Shown: positions 1 through 7,639 of the stretch, one piece after another
How positions within the stretch are numbered: position 1 is the stretch's first letter
Layout: each line of letters starts with the position of its first letter
Origin: DSFT01 sp032249175
GTDB lineage: Bacteria > Hydrothermota > Hydrothermia > LBFQ01 > DSFT01
Direction: 5' to 3'
Assembly (NCBI GenBank): GCA_032249175.1
Contig: JAVVGK010000005.1
Location: forward strand, 1 to 32,950
Length of the DNA stretch: 32,950 nucleotides
Made by a program: the position numbers and the translations under genes
The notes under the pieces: model-generated
Database searches by the model: none
What the model was told of the DNA's origin: nothing
What the model saw: only the letters and a program-made list of their open reading frames with translations

Positions 1-93
1 GCCGAAAAATGGGTATTTATAAGGCGAAAGCCTTATTTTCAGGGTGGGTGAGGAAAGTATAATAAAATAAATAATTCTAGAATTATTGGACAA
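1..93 (+). repeat. Modular repeat, partial unit A0 (3' part)
   Basis: This is the 3' part of a repeat unit cut by the window start. It has a GAAA-capped hairpin (AAGGC-GAAA-GCCTT), then GGGTGGGTG, then an AT-rich tail ending TTATTGGACAA at 83-93. The tail includes the perfect palindrome AATAATTCTAGAATTATT. A second unit follows after a 17-nt spacer. Confidence 0.8.
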
Positions 94-121
94 GGCTGAA
101 ATTTTTTGCTTTGTCTAGTAA
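83..121 (+). other. Inverted repeat across the A0/A1 unit junction
   Basis: TTATTGGACAAGGC (83-96) can pair along its full length with GCTTTGTCTAGTAA (108-121), allowing G-T pairs, around an 11-nt loop. The end of one unit, the spacer and the start of the next therefore form one hairpin. The same arrangement recurs at 13494-13531 and 31924-31950. Confidence 0.6.
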
Positions 122-307
122 ATGATGTTAAGTTCTTGATAATCAACAGGTTATAAAAAATTTTCTAAAACTATTGATTTAATGGGGGGTTTATTAGGGG
201 GGCGAAGCCTCCCAAGTCAAAAAATAGGGTTTTTTAAAGCCGAAGGCTTGATTTCAGGGTGGGTGGGAAAAATAAGAAGTAATCTAAATTTTAGAATTAT
301 TAGACAG
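111..307 (+). repeat. Modular repeat, full unit A1 (long form)
   Basis: The unit starts TTGTCTAGTAA (111-121) and ends TTATTAGACAG (297-307), an imperfect inverted pair. In order it contains TTGATAATCAA, a G6 run, hairpin 1 (GGGGGGC-GAA-GCCTCCC, 197-213), hairpin 2 (AAGCC-GAA-GGCTT, 237-249), GGGTGGGTGGG (257-267) and an AT-rich tail. It has the same module order as the unit at 13312-13504. The whole 1-351 interval is repeat plus the meaB promoter, and I see no gene in it. Confidence 0.85.
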
Positions 308-332
308 GACGCAAGATTTTATTTAAATACTT

Positions 333-338
333 TAAAAT
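333..338 (+). promoter_or_regulatory. Predicted -10 box (TAAAAT) for meaB-smpB
   Basis: The box is in the context CTTTAAAATTAT, 13 nt before the meaB ATG. It matches the motif found before most operon-first genes in this window. No Shine-Dalgarno sequence is visible and no -35 is evident. Confidence 0.6.
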
Positions 339-351
339 TATCGCCAAATAT

Positions 352-1272
352 ATGAATACAAGAGAGCTTATTGAAAGATTTAAAAATAAAGATAGATTAG
401 CATTATCAAAAATTATTACAAAAGTTGAAAACAATATGGATATTGAAATTATATTTTCGGAAATTTATAAATTCACTGGAAAGGCTCATAGAATTGGAAT
501 AACGGGACCACCAGGTGCAGGAAAATCAACACTTTTAAATAAAATTGCAATATATTTCAAAAGACAAAATTACAATCCATCCATTATAGCAGTTGATCCA
601 TCTTCTCCATTTTCAGGTGGAGCATTACTTGGAGATAGATTTAGAATGATGGAAGCTTTAAATGAAGGAATATATATAAGAAGTATGGCAAGTAGAGGGA
701 GTCTTGGAGGCATAGCAAAAACTACAATTTTTGTAGCAGATGTTATGGATGCTTTCGGCTTTGACCCTATATTTATAGAAACTGTGGGTGTAGGACAGAT
801 AGAACTTGACATTATTAAGGCATCTGATACAGTTGTTGTTGTTTTAGTTCCAGAATCTGGTGATAGTATTCAGGCAATGAAAGCAGGTTTAATGGAAATA
901 GGAGATATTTTTGTTATAAATAAATCAGATAGAGAAGGAGCAGATAAATTATATATGGATATTAAATCCGTTCTTGATATGGGCTTTAATACAAAAGATA
1001 AAAATTGGAAAGTTCCTATTATTAAAGTTTCCGCTCTTAAAGATATTGGCATAAAAGAACTTTTTGAAGCGATAATTAACCATAAAAATTATATCAAGGA
1101 AAGCGAAAAAATTATTCAAATGAGAAAAAAAAGATATTATGAGGAAATTGAAGAGTTAATAAAAGAAGAATTATGGCAAGAATTTAAGAAAAAAAATCAA
1201 CTAGAAAAATTAGTTGAAGAGGGATTTAAAAATAAAAAAAGCCCATATGAACTTATAAAAGAAATTATATAA
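352..1272 (+). CDS. meaB: MeaB/ArgK-type GTPase (methylmalonyl-CoA mutase chaperone)
   Basis: This is a SIMIBI-class G3E-family GTPase of the MeaB/ArgK group, which loads and protects the adenosylcobalamin mutase. The P-loop GPPGAGKST is at residues 52-60. It is followed by the family signatures DPSSPFSGGALLGDR, SMASRGSLGG and ETVGVGQ, and by the guanine-specificity motif NKSD. The 306 aa length is normal, with a C-terminal helical segment as expected for dimerisation. It begins at the first ATG after a -10-like box and has no SD, so the mRNA is probably leaderless or nearly so. The stop overlaps the smpB start by one base (TAATG), implying translational coupling. No methylmalonyl-CoA mutase gene lies in the window, so the client is inferred from the family. 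Confidence 0.93.
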   Translation: MNTRELIERFKNKDRLALSKIITKVENNMDIEIIFSEIYKFTGKAHRIGITGPPGAGKSTLLNKIAIYFKRQNYNPSIIAVDPSSPFSGGALLGDRFRMMEALNEGIYIRSMASRGSLGGIAKTTIFVADVMDAFGFDPIFIETVGVGQIELDIIKASDTVVVVLVPESGDSIQAMKAGLMEIGDIFVINKSDREGADKLYMDIKSVLDMGFNTKDKNWKVPIIKVSALKDIGIKELFEAIINHKNYIKESEKIIQMRKKRYYEEIEELIKEELWQEFKKKNQLEKLVEEGFKNKKSPYELIKEII

Positions 1273-1721
1273 TGATTAAAGTTATTTTAGAAAATAAGAA
1301 AGCTAAAACAAATTATGAAATTATAGAAACTTACGAAGCAGGAATAGAGTTAAAAGGTTCAGAGGTTAAATCAATAAAAATGGGTAAGGTTTCATTTAAG
1401 GATAGTTTCATAATTGCTAAAAGAGGAGAGCTTTATATTATAAATATGTTTATTGCTCCTTATGAATTTTCAACTTATGATAGATTAGACCCTGAAAGAC
1501 CAAGGAAATTATTACTTCATAGAAGAGAAATTGACAGAATTATTGGTAAATCAAAAGAAAGAGGATTAACAATTATTCCACTAAAAATTTATCAAAAAAA
1601 TCATTTAATAAAAATAGAAATAGCACTTGCCAAAGGTTTAAAGAAATATGAAAAGAAAGAGAAAATAAAAGAAAGAATAATTGAAAGGGAAATGAAGAGA
1701 GAATTAAAAAGGATAAAGTAA
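1272..1721 (+). CDS. smpB: SsrA-binding protein SmpB
   Basis: SmpB binds tmRNA and delivers it to stalled ribosomes for trans-translation. The 149-aa protein shows the expected N-terminal pattern YEAGIELKGSEVKSI (residues 24-38), the central LLLHRREIDRI segment and a strongly basic C-terminal tail rich in Lys, Arg and Glu, which in known SmpB becomes helical in the mRNA channel. Length is typical. Its ATG overlaps the last base of the meaB stop codon, so the two are co-transcribed. A repeat fragment and a tRNA promoter follow it. No tmRNA gene was recognised here. Confidence 0.95.
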   Translation: MIKVILENKKAKTNYEIIETYEAGIELKGSEVKSIKMGKVSFKDSFIIAKRGELYIINMFIAPYEFSTYDRLDPERPRKLLLHRREIDRIIGKSKERGLTIIPLKIYQKNHLIKIEIALAKGLKKYEKKEKIKERIIEREMKRELKRIK

Positions 1722-1732
1722 AATTCTATTGC

Positions 1733-1773
1733 GTTTTTTAAGAAATAATCTATATTTTAGAATTATTGGACAA
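1733..1773 (+). repeat. Modular repeat, 3'-end fragment (site B)
   Basis: Only the last module of the repeat is present: AAGAAATAATCTATATTTTAG followed by AATTATTGGACAA, ending at 1773. It is nearly identical to the tail of the unit at 31946-32118. It lies just after smpB and 27 nt before the tRNA -10 box. Confidence 0.7.
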
Positions 1774-1799
1774 GGCAAAGCCGTAAGCCTCTTATCCTT

Positions 1800-1805
1800 T
1801 AAAAT
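1800..1805 (+). promoter_or_regulatory. Predicted -10 box (TAAAAT) for tRNA-Ala-prs-dapB
   Basis: The box sits in CCTTTAAAATTTTC, 15 nt upstream of the mature tRNA 5' end. This is the same motif used before protein genes here. At the tRNA it leaves a short leader for RNase P removal. Confidence 0.6.
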
Positions 1806-1820
1806 TTTCAAACTTAGAAA

Positions 1821-1893
1821 GGGGCCGTAGCTCAGTTGGGAGAGCGCCTGGTTTGCACCCAGGAGGTCGCCGGTTCAAGTCCGGTCGGCTCCA
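1821..1893 (+). tRNA. tRNA-Ala (UGC)
   Basis: A complete cloverleaf can be folded. The 7-bp acceptor is GGGGCCG/CGGCTCC with one G-U. The D arm is GCTC...GAGC, and the anticodon stem CCTGG/CCAGG holds loop TTTGCAC with anticodon TGC at 1854-1856. The T arm is GCCGG-TTCAAGT-CCGGT and the discriminator is A. CCA is not encoded; TATAG follows the discriminator. The prs start codon lies only 8 nt downstream, so the tRNA is the 5' element of a mixed tRNA-mRNA transcript. Confidence 0.97.
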
Positions 1894-1901
1894 TATAGCA
1901 T

Positions 1902-2849
1902 TTGAGAGAAATTAAAATTCTTAGTGGAAATGCCTCAAAAAATTTATTAAATGAAATATGTGATTACTTATCAGTTGAAAGTGTTAGTTGTATTGTTGAT
2001 AAATTCTCAGATGGTGAAATTAGGGTTCAAATTCTTGAAAGTATAAGAGGAGATAATGTATTTATAATTCAATCTACAAATCCACCTTCTGACAATTTAA
2101 TGGAGCTTTTGCTAATAATAGATGCAGTTAAAAGAGCTTCTGCTAACGAAGTAATAGCAGTAATACCATATTTTGGATATGCGAGGCAGGATAGAAAAGA
2201 TGCACCAAGAGTTCCAATAAGTGCTAAACTTGTTAGTGATTTAATACAAACTGCTGGTGCTACAAGAGTCTTAACAGTTGATTTGCATGCAGAACAAATT
2301 CAAGGTTTTTTTAATATACCAGTTGATAATCTATATGCTATACCGATATTTAGAGAGTATATTATTAAAAAATTTGGTCAGTTAAATAGTGATGAATTTG
2401 TTATTGTTTCACCTGATGCTGGTGGAACAAGGAGGGCAAGATTATTTGCTAAAAAATTCGGAGAACTACCAATAGCTTTAATAGATAAAAGAAGACCCTC
2501 ACCTAATCAAGCAGAAATAATGAATGTAATAGGAGATGTTAAAGATAAAATTGCAATTATTGTAGATGATATTATAGATACAGGAAAAACAATAGCTTAT
2601 GCTAGCAAAGCACTATTAGAAAAAGGAGCGAAAAAAGTAATTGTATGTGCTACACATGGATTATTTTCTTCAAATTCCAAAGAATTATTAGAAAATTCTG
2701 ATATTGAAGAAATAATAATTACAAATACGATTGAAGGAAATCATTCAAAAATTCCTAAAAATTCAAAAATTATAAGTATAGCTCCTTTACTTGGAGAAGC
2801 AATAAAAAGAATACACAATTCACAATCTGTCAGTAGCTTGTTTATATGA
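1902..2849 (+). CDS. prs: Ribose-phosphate pyrophosphokinase (PRPP synthetase)
   Basis: The enzyme makes PRPP from ribose 5-phosphate and ATP for nucleotide, His and Trp synthesis. Visible family features are the N-terminal KILSGNAS, the flexible loop RQDRKDAPR (95-103), VDLHAEQIQGFF (126-137) with metal-site Asp and His, and the PRPP-binding loop VDDIIDTGKT (221-230). The 315 aa length is typical of class I enzymes. The start is TTG at 1902, which places the N-terminus exactly as in homologues; no SD precedes it. It lies 8 nt after tRNA-Ala, so tRNA 3'-end processing would leave a nearly leaderless mRNA. It overlaps dapB by 4 nt (ATGA). Confidence 0.95.
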   Translation: MREIKILSGNASKNLLNEICDYLSVESVSCIVDKFSDGEIRVQILESIRGDNVFIIQSTNPPSDNLMELLLIIDAVKRASANEVIAVIPYFGYARQDRKDAPRVPISAKLVSDLIQTAGATRVLTVDLHAEQIQGFFNIPVDNLYAIPIFREYIIKKFGQLNSDEFVIVSPDAGGTRRARLFAKKFGELPIALIDKRRPSPNQAEIMNVIGDVKDKIAIIVDDIIDTGKTIAYASKALLEKGAKKVIVCATHGLFSSNSKELLENSDIEEIIITNTIEGNHSKIPKNSKIISIAPLLGEAIKRIHNSQSVSSLFI

Positions 2850-3502
2850 AAATTGCTGTAATTGGAATAAATGGAAAAATGGGCAAAGAATTAGCTAATA
2901 TCTTAAAGGAAAGAAATTATGATTTTTTTGGAATTACAAAAGAGGATAATTTTGAAATTTACAAAAAAGCAGATATTTTAATAGAATTCACAAATAGAGA
3001 AGCAAATATTGAGCATATTAAAATTGTTTTAAATGAGCCAAGAAAATATATTATTGGAACAACAGGATTTAATGAGGAGGATTTAGAAATCATAAAAAAA
3101 CTCTCTGAGAAAACAGCAGTTTTCTTATCATATAATTTTTCTTATGGTTTAAATTCAATTCTTAAATTATTGCCAGACTTATATAAACATTTAATTGACT
3201 ATGACTTAGCAATATATGAAATACACCATAAATTTAAGAAAGATAAGCCAAGTGGAACATCTAAAATGATATTAAATAAATTAAAAGAAGTTAATGAAAA
3301 TTTGGATTTGACAATTGAAAGTTTTAGATTGGGTGGGATTTTTGGTGAGCATGTTATTATTTTTGCAAATGAAGGTGAAGTAATAGAAATTAAGCACAAA
3401 GCATTAAATAGAAAAGTGTTTGCAATTGGTGTTATTAAAGCAATAGAATTTATAAAGGATAAATCAGTTGGTTTGTATAGTATGGAAGATTTATATAGCT
3501 AA
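2846..3502 (+). CDS. dapB: 4-hydroxy-tetrahydrodipicolinate reductase DapB
   Basis: DapB catalyses the NAD(P)H-dependent reduction step of diaminopimelate/lysine biosynthesis. The N-terminal Rossmann segment IAVIGINGKMGKE, GTTGF at 71-75 and the active-site motif EIHHKFKKDKPSGT (125-138) are clear. At 218 aa it is the short form, similar to that of Thermotoga-like thermophiles and shorter than the roughly 270-aa E. coli enzyme. It overlaps the prs stop by 4 nt and is probably translationally coupled. An M20 peptidase that could be DapE lies at 28982-30070, but the two are not linked. Confidence 0.93.
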   Translation: MKIAVIGINGKMGKELANILKERNYDFFGITKEDNFEIYKKADILIEFTNREANIEHIKIVLNEPRKYIIGTTGFNEEDLEIIKKLSEKTAVFLSYNFSYGLNSILKLLPDLYKHLIDYDLAIYEIHHKFKKDKPSGTSKMILNKLKEVNENLDLTIESFRLGGIFGEHVIIFANEGEVIEIKHKALNRKVFAIGVIKAIEFIKDKSVGLYSMEDLYS

Positions 3503-3518
3503 CGCAATTTAATAACTT

Positions 3519-3524
3519 TAAACT
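3519..3524 (+). promoter_or_regulatory. Predicted -10 box (TAAACT) for the methyltransferase gene
   Basis: The box is in CTTTAAACTTTAAAT, 9 nt before the TTG start. It is a variant of the window-wide TAAAAT motif. A second, overlapping CTTTAAAT is an alternative. No SD is present. Confidence 0.4.
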
Positions 3525-3533
3525 TTAAATACT

Positions 3534-4997
3534 TTGAAAAAATATAAACAACTTGGACAGGTTTGGACACCAAGGGAAATAGTTGATTTTATTCTTGATA
3601 AAATTACTTTATTTGACAACATGAAAATTCTTGAACCTGCTTGCGGAGAAGGAATTTTTATTTCCGTTATTACTGAAAAATTAAAAAATTATGAAATTCA
3701 TTGTGTTGATATTGATAAAAATGCTCTTGAAAGAGCAAAAATAACATTTAAAGATAATCCTAAAATAAAATTTTTCAATTGTGATTTTTTGAAAAGTTTT
3801 CACGAGAAGGGATATGATTTAATAATCTCAAACCCACCATTTATAAGAATTCAAAATCTTGAAGATGATTATAAAGAATTTCTCTTTAATAATTTTTCGT
3901 TTTGTAAAGGTGATACGGATATTTTTTATGCATTTTTGGAAAAATCAATTAAAATTCTAAAAAATAATGGATACTTAGCTTTTATTATTCCGAATTCTTG
4001 GCTTTGGTCAAAGGCAGGGGAAAATTTTAGAAAATTTCTAAAAAGAAGTGAATTTCAAGTTGAAGTATATGATTTTGACCATTTTCAAATCTTCCCAAAA
4101 ATCACAACTTATATCTCAATAATCATTTTGAAAAAATCAAAAGGATATTATCATTATTTTAGATACACAGGCAATAGCTTTTATGAAGTTAGCTCCTCTT
4201 GGAAAAATGTTTTTGAATTTAGATTATCAGAAAATAATATATTTGAAATTGTTCAAAATCATCCATTAAAAATTGGTGATATTAGAGTTGGAATAGCAAC
4301 ATTAAAAGATAAAGTTTTTATCTTTAATCCAAAAGATGAAGATGAGAATTTTTACTATTTGGATAATTTTAAAATTGAAAAACAAATAACAAAAGAGATA
4401 ATAAAAAACACGAAAATTAAGTCAAAGGAAGATATTAAGAATAATAAGTTAAGAATTATTTTCCCTTATGAAAACGGAAGACTTATAGATGAAGAAAAAC
4501 TTAAAGAAAAATTCCCAAATGCTTATGAATATCTTTTAGCTAACAAAGAAATTCTTTTAAAAAGGGATAAAGGAAAGAAAAGATATGAAAGCTGGTATGC
4601 TTTTGGTAGAACACAAGGAATAAAAAATTTGTTTGGAAAGAAAATTTTAACGCCATCAATAAGCAAACGACCTATATTTATTTACTGCGATAAAGAATTT
4701 GCCCTCTTTTATGCAGGTTATGGAATTTTTAATCCTCCTTATGAATTTGAAATTATGGAAAAAATTTTGAATAGCTCAATAATTGAAGAATATATGTTTA
4801 TTATTTCAAAACCATATAGAGATAATTGGAGAGCTTATTCTAAAATTTTTCTTGAAAAAATAAAAATTCCTATATTAAACAAAGATGAAATAGAAAAGTT
4901 AAGAATGTTAAGCAAAAAAGAGGAAATAGATGAGTTTGTTTTGTGGTTGTATAAAGGAAAAAGGACTAAGAAAGTCTTTGTGTCAAAGTTATTTTAA
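3534..4997 (+). CDS. N6-adenine DNA methyltransferase, TaqI/Eco57I-like (type II R-M)
   Basis: The protein has 487 aa. The N-terminus GQVWTP is typical of TaqI/Eco57I-like modification enzymes. The SAM-binding motif I ILEPACGEG is at 32-40, motif II acidic residue Asp59, and catalytic motif IV NPPF at 100-103. The catalytic domain comes first and a long C-terminal part (about 230-480) resembles the TaqI-type target-recognition domain, so it is of the gamma-like order. It starts with TTG downstream of a -10-like box. The next gene overlaps its end by 68 nt and is probably the cognate nuclease. The target sequence cannot be read from the protein. The pair sits between housekeeping genes with no integrase or flanking repeats. 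Confidence 0.88.
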   Translation: MKKYKQLGQVWTPREIVDFILDKITLFDNMKILEPACGEGIFISVITEKLKNYEIHCVDIDKNALERAKITFKDNPKIKFFNCDFLKSFHEKGYDLIISNPPFIRIQNLEDDYKEFLFNNFSFCKGDTDIFYAFLEKSIKILKNNGYLAFIIPNSWLWSKAGENFRKFLKRSEFQVEVYDFDHFQIFPKITTYISIIILKKSKGYYHYFRYTGNSFYEVSSSWKNVFEFRLSENNIFEIVQNHPLKIGDIRVGIATLKDKVFIFNPKDEDENFYYLDNFKIEKQITKEIIKNTKIKSKEDIKNNKLRIIFPYENGRLIDEEKLKEKFPNAYEYLLANKEILLKRDKGKKRYESWYAFGRTQGIKNLFGKKILTPSISKRPIFIYCDKEFALFYAGYGIFNPPYEFEIMEKILNSSIIEEYMFIISKPYRDNWRAYSKIFLEKIKIPILNKDEIEKLRMLSKKEEIDEFVLWLYKGKRTKKVFVSKLF

Positions 4998-5646
4998 TTA
5001 TTTAAGGGACTATCTGGAAGGTAAAAAAGGTTCAAGAAGTGCAAACAAATTACTACCATTGCACGGGTTTATAGCGAAAAGTATAAAAAAGAGTTTAGAA
5101 AACAATTTTAAAACTACTTTTGATGTTTTTTATTTAAATGGAAAGGAAGTTGAAATTGATGGAGAATTTTCTTCAAAAAGAGTTGATATTTTTATAAGCA
5201 TGAAAGGAAATTACAAAATAGTTAAGGAAACAGAAAAGAAAGTTCAATTTGATGTAAAAAGTCCAAATTTTTCATTTATATTTTCTGTGAAATTTATAAC
5301 TTCAAATTATAAGCAAAATTCAAATAATTATTTTGAAAATTTAATTGGCGAATGTATTAATTTGAAATTGAAAGGTTTTAAGTTTGGTCATCTTTTATTT
5401 TTTAAATATCCACATAGAAATAAAGAATTTTCTCCCAATTTTTTATTTTTGGGTATTTATGAAATAGTTACTTATGGTAAAAATAAATTAAAATTAGAGA
5501 AAGAAGGTCAAAAAATAGATGAAATAGCAAGAAATTTAAAATATGCTTTAATTAGAAGAATTTTACCCCCATCAATAAAAACAAAAACTTTAATTGAATT
5601 CCTATCACAGCCATTTTGTAAGTTTTTGGATGAATTAGCATCTTAA
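4930..5646 (+). CDS. Probable type II restriction endonuclease partner
   Basis: The 238-aa protein is encoded in a different frame that overlaps the methyltransferase 3' end. Two starts are plausible: ATG 4930, preceded by GAGGAAATAG, or TTG 4978, which would cut the overlap to 20 nt. The core has RVDIFIS (84-90, possible catalytic Asp86), then FSVKFITSNYKQ (118-129, possible Lys121) and NNYFENLIGE (132-141, possible acidic residues). From memory this SNYKQN...NYFEN block occurs in PD-(D/E)xK-like type II nucleases encoded beside methyltransferases, but that is unverified. The context, a tightly coupled methyltransferase, is the strongest support. It converges on deoC with an 18-nt gap and no visible terminator. 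Confidence 0.6.
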   Translation: MSLFCGCIKEKGLRKSLCQSYFNYLRDYLEGKKGSRSANKLLPLHGFIAKSIKKSLENNFKTTFDVFYLNGKEVEIDGEFSSKRVDIFISMKGNYKIVKETEKKVQFDVKSPNFSFIFSVKFITSNYKQNSNNYFENLIGECINLKLKGFKFGHLLFFKYPHRNKEFSPNFLFLGIYEIVTYGKNKLKLEKEGQKIDEIARNLKYALIRRILPPSIKTKTLIEFLSQPFCKFLDELAS

Positions 5647-5664
5647 TAAAAAAATTTTTGAAAT

Positions 5665-6351
5665 TTATATAGCAGTTGATGTTCCTATTCTATTAGCACC
5701 TGCTAAAATCATTTTTATTGCTGTTTCCCTATCTCTTATTCCACCAGAAGCCTTAACACCAAAATTTTCCCCGACAACTCCCCTTAATAATGCAACATCA
5801 AATAATGTTGCTCCATATTTTGAAAATCCAGTAGAAGTTTTAACGAATTTAGCACCACTTTCCTTTACAATTTTACAAGCAATAATTTTCTCTTCATCAG
5901 TTAATAAACAGGTTTCAATAATAATTTTTAAATTCTCAAAAATTTTAGAAACTTCTTTTATTTCAAACTCAACTAATTTATAATCTTTGCTTTTAAAAGC
6001 TGATATATTCATAACCATATCAATTTCATCAATACCTTCATCTAATAACCATTCAACCTCTGATAATTTTAATTTCAATGGCAATGCACCAAGAGGAAAT
6101 CCTACAACAGAGCAAATTTTTATATGTTTTTCTTTAAGTAATTCTTTAACTTTTGGAACAAAAAATGGATTTATACAAACTGAATAATAATTTTTAGAAA
6201 TTGCGTTATTTACAAAATTTTCTAAATCTTCATAAGTAGCATCAGGTCTCAATAATGTATAATCAATCAAATGATTTATTTGAATATCTGGTAAATTAGT
6301 TAATTTTTCAATTTCATTAGCTTTTTTATGAGCTATTTCAATTAACTCCAT
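5665..6351 (-). CDS. deoC: Deoxyribose-phosphate aldolase DeoC
   Basis: The class I aldolase cleaves 2-deoxyribose 5-phosphate into glyceraldehyde 3-phosphate and acetaldehyde. The TIM-barrel landmarks are present: HLIDYTLLRPDAT (27-39), SVVGFPLG (81-88), Asp111 in EIDMVMNI, the Schiff-base Lys171 in KFVKTSTGF, and Lys200 in VKASGGIRD. The 228-aa length is normal for bacterial and archaeal thermophile forms. It is last in the polyamine operon and its start overlaps the speE1 end by 14 nt. The functional link to polyamines is not obvious; it may only share transcription. Confidence 0.95.
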   Translation of the reverse strand: MELIEIAHKKANEIEKLTNLPDIQINHLIDYTLLRPDATYEDLENFVNNAISKNYYSVCINPFFVPKVKELLKEKHIKICSVVGFPLGALPLKLKLSEVEWLLDEGIDEIDMVMNISAFKSKDYKLVEFEIKEVSKIFENLKIIIETCLLTDEEKIIACKIVKESGAKFVKTSTGFSKYGATLFDVALLRGVVGENFGVKASGGIRDRETAIKMILAGANRIGTSTAI

Positions 6352-7165
6352 AAATCCTCTCCTTTAAAAATTGAGGTAATGAAAAGCAACTTTTGTAAAT
6401 TTCATCATTATAAAATTTTAAATTTTGAATAATATATTGATTTCTGATTTCAGGAGCATTTAAACCTAAAAAGCTTATTGTAAATGACCAATAACCACCT
6501 GGATAAGTAGGAATAGGAGCTGTATAAACATAAGCATTTGAAAAAACACTCTTAAATGTTTTGTAAATTTTTTCTAAAATCTCCAAATGGTAAAATGGAG
6601 ATTCACTTTGGATACATATAACAGAAATATCATTCATTAACTTTTTAACATTTTGTAAAAATTTTTCACTTATCAAACCCTCTGCTATTCCAATAGGGTC
6701 AGTAGAATCTATTAAAACAACATCAAATTTTTCATTATTTTTCTTAACCCATTCAATAGCATCCATTATTATAACTTTAACTCTTTTATCGTCAAATGAT
6801 TTTGAAAGTTCAGGGAAAAAAAGTTTTGAAACATTTATAACTTCTTCATCAATTTCAACTAAATAAGCTTTATCAATAGGATATTTTAAAACTTCCCTTA
6901 ATGTTCCTCCATCACCTCCTCCAATTATTAAAATGCTTTTAGGATTAGGATGAGATTTCATAGGGACATGAGAGAGCATTTCATGATATATAAACTCATC
7001 CTTTGTTGTTGTCATTATTAAATTATCAAGTGCTAAAACCCTTCCAAAGAATTCATTTTCAAAAACTAAAATTTCTTGATATTTTGTCTTCTTTTTATAA
7101 AGAACATTCTTAACACTTAAATAAATTCCACTACTTTTTGAATGAAATTCAATGAAGCTTTCCAT
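6338..7165 (-). CDS. speE: Spermidine synthase-type aminopropyltransferase
   Basis: The 275-aa protein transfers an aminopropyl group from decarboxylated SAM to a diamine. It has the dcSAM site GGGDGG (82-87) and LVEIDEEV, the DSTDP motif (153-157) with the likely catalytic Asp, and QSESP (186-190), all as in spermidine synthases. Its partner two genes upstream carries different versions of these motifs, so this one is more likely the spermidine or N1-aminopropylagmatine synthase. Because the adjacent gene makes agmatine, agmatine is a plausible substrate, as in the Thermus-type route; that is inference. The gene abuts pdaD without a gap and overlaps deoC by 14 nt. Confidence 0.9.
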   Translation of the reverse strand: MESFIEFHSKSSGIYLSVKNVLYKKKTKYQEILVFENEFFGRVLALDNLIMTTTKDEFIYHEMLSHVPMKSHPNPKSILIIGGGDGGTLREVLKYPIDKAYLVEIDEEVINVSKLFFPELSKSFDDKRVKVIIMDAIEWVKKNNEKFDVVLIDSTDPIGIAEGLISEKFLQNVKKLMNDISVICIQSESPFYHLEILEKIYKTFKSVFSNAYVYTAPIPTYPGGYWSFTISFLGLNAPEIRNQYIIQNLKFYNDEIYKSCFSLPQFLKERIYGVN

Positions 7166-7639
7166 TTAAAATATAGCTACACCTGAAAATACACAAGTCC
7201 AACCATCAACAACAGCACTTATTGATTTAACTTCAATAAAATCAATATCTATATTTCTTAAATTCATAGCTTCAAAAGCCATATTATATGCAATTTCCCT
7301 TATTTTATCTTCATCAAAATATCCACTAACTTCCATTATAACACCAACATTATTCTTATTTTTAGGAATAGCAATAGAAACCGCAGAAGATATAACTTTA
7401 CCATTTTCATTTGAAATGATATATCCATAAGCAATTGGAAGTAGAGAGCCAGGCTTTAATTCTATCTTATTAACAATTTCAACATTAGGTGGAACAATAC
7501 TTGAAACTTTTAAAAGATTATAATTACCAACACCAGCAGAAATTAAAGCACTATCAAAAGCATTTAGAGAAGTTGCACCTTTGCCTATCCCTGAACATAA
7601 ATATATTCTTTTAAGCTCTCCAAATAAATGGGACATCAT
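7166..7639 (-). CDS. pdaD: Pyruvoyl-dependent arginine decarboxylase
   Basis: The proenzyme self-cleaves to give a beta chain and a pyruvoyl-capped alpha chain that decarboxylates arginine to agmatine. The 157-aa protein shows GATSLNAFDSALISAGVGNYN (21-41), the cleavage site VSSIVPP with Ser46-Ser47, and Glu103 in VIMEVSGYF, which corresponds to the catalytic Glu of the Methanocaldococcus enzyme. The small form is typical of archaea and thermophilic or intracellular bacteria. The start ATG lies inside the preceding speE-like gene (29-nt overlap). It sits between two aminopropyltransferase genes, which makes a polyamine pathway role secure. Confidence 0.9.
   Translation of the reverse strand: MMSHLFGELKRIYLCSGIGKGATSLNAFDSALISAGVGNYNLLKVSSIVPPNVEIVNKIELKPGSLLPIAYGYIISNENGKVISSAVSIAIPKNKNNVGVIMEVSGYFDEDKIREIAYNMAFEAMNLRNIDIDFIEVKSISAVVDGWTCVFSGVAIF

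Noticed and set aside
1..351. CRISPR array suggested by repeated words with short spacers
   Set aside because: Units are 145-197 nt, differ internally and carry inverted ends; there are no 25-40 nt identical repeats with unique spacers and no cas genes.
1763..1773. TTGGACA at repeat ends as a -35 box
   Set aside because: It lies 25-27 nt from the -10 hexamer at four sites and 19 nt at one, too far for a standard 16-18 nt spacer; it is also part of the inverted repeat end.
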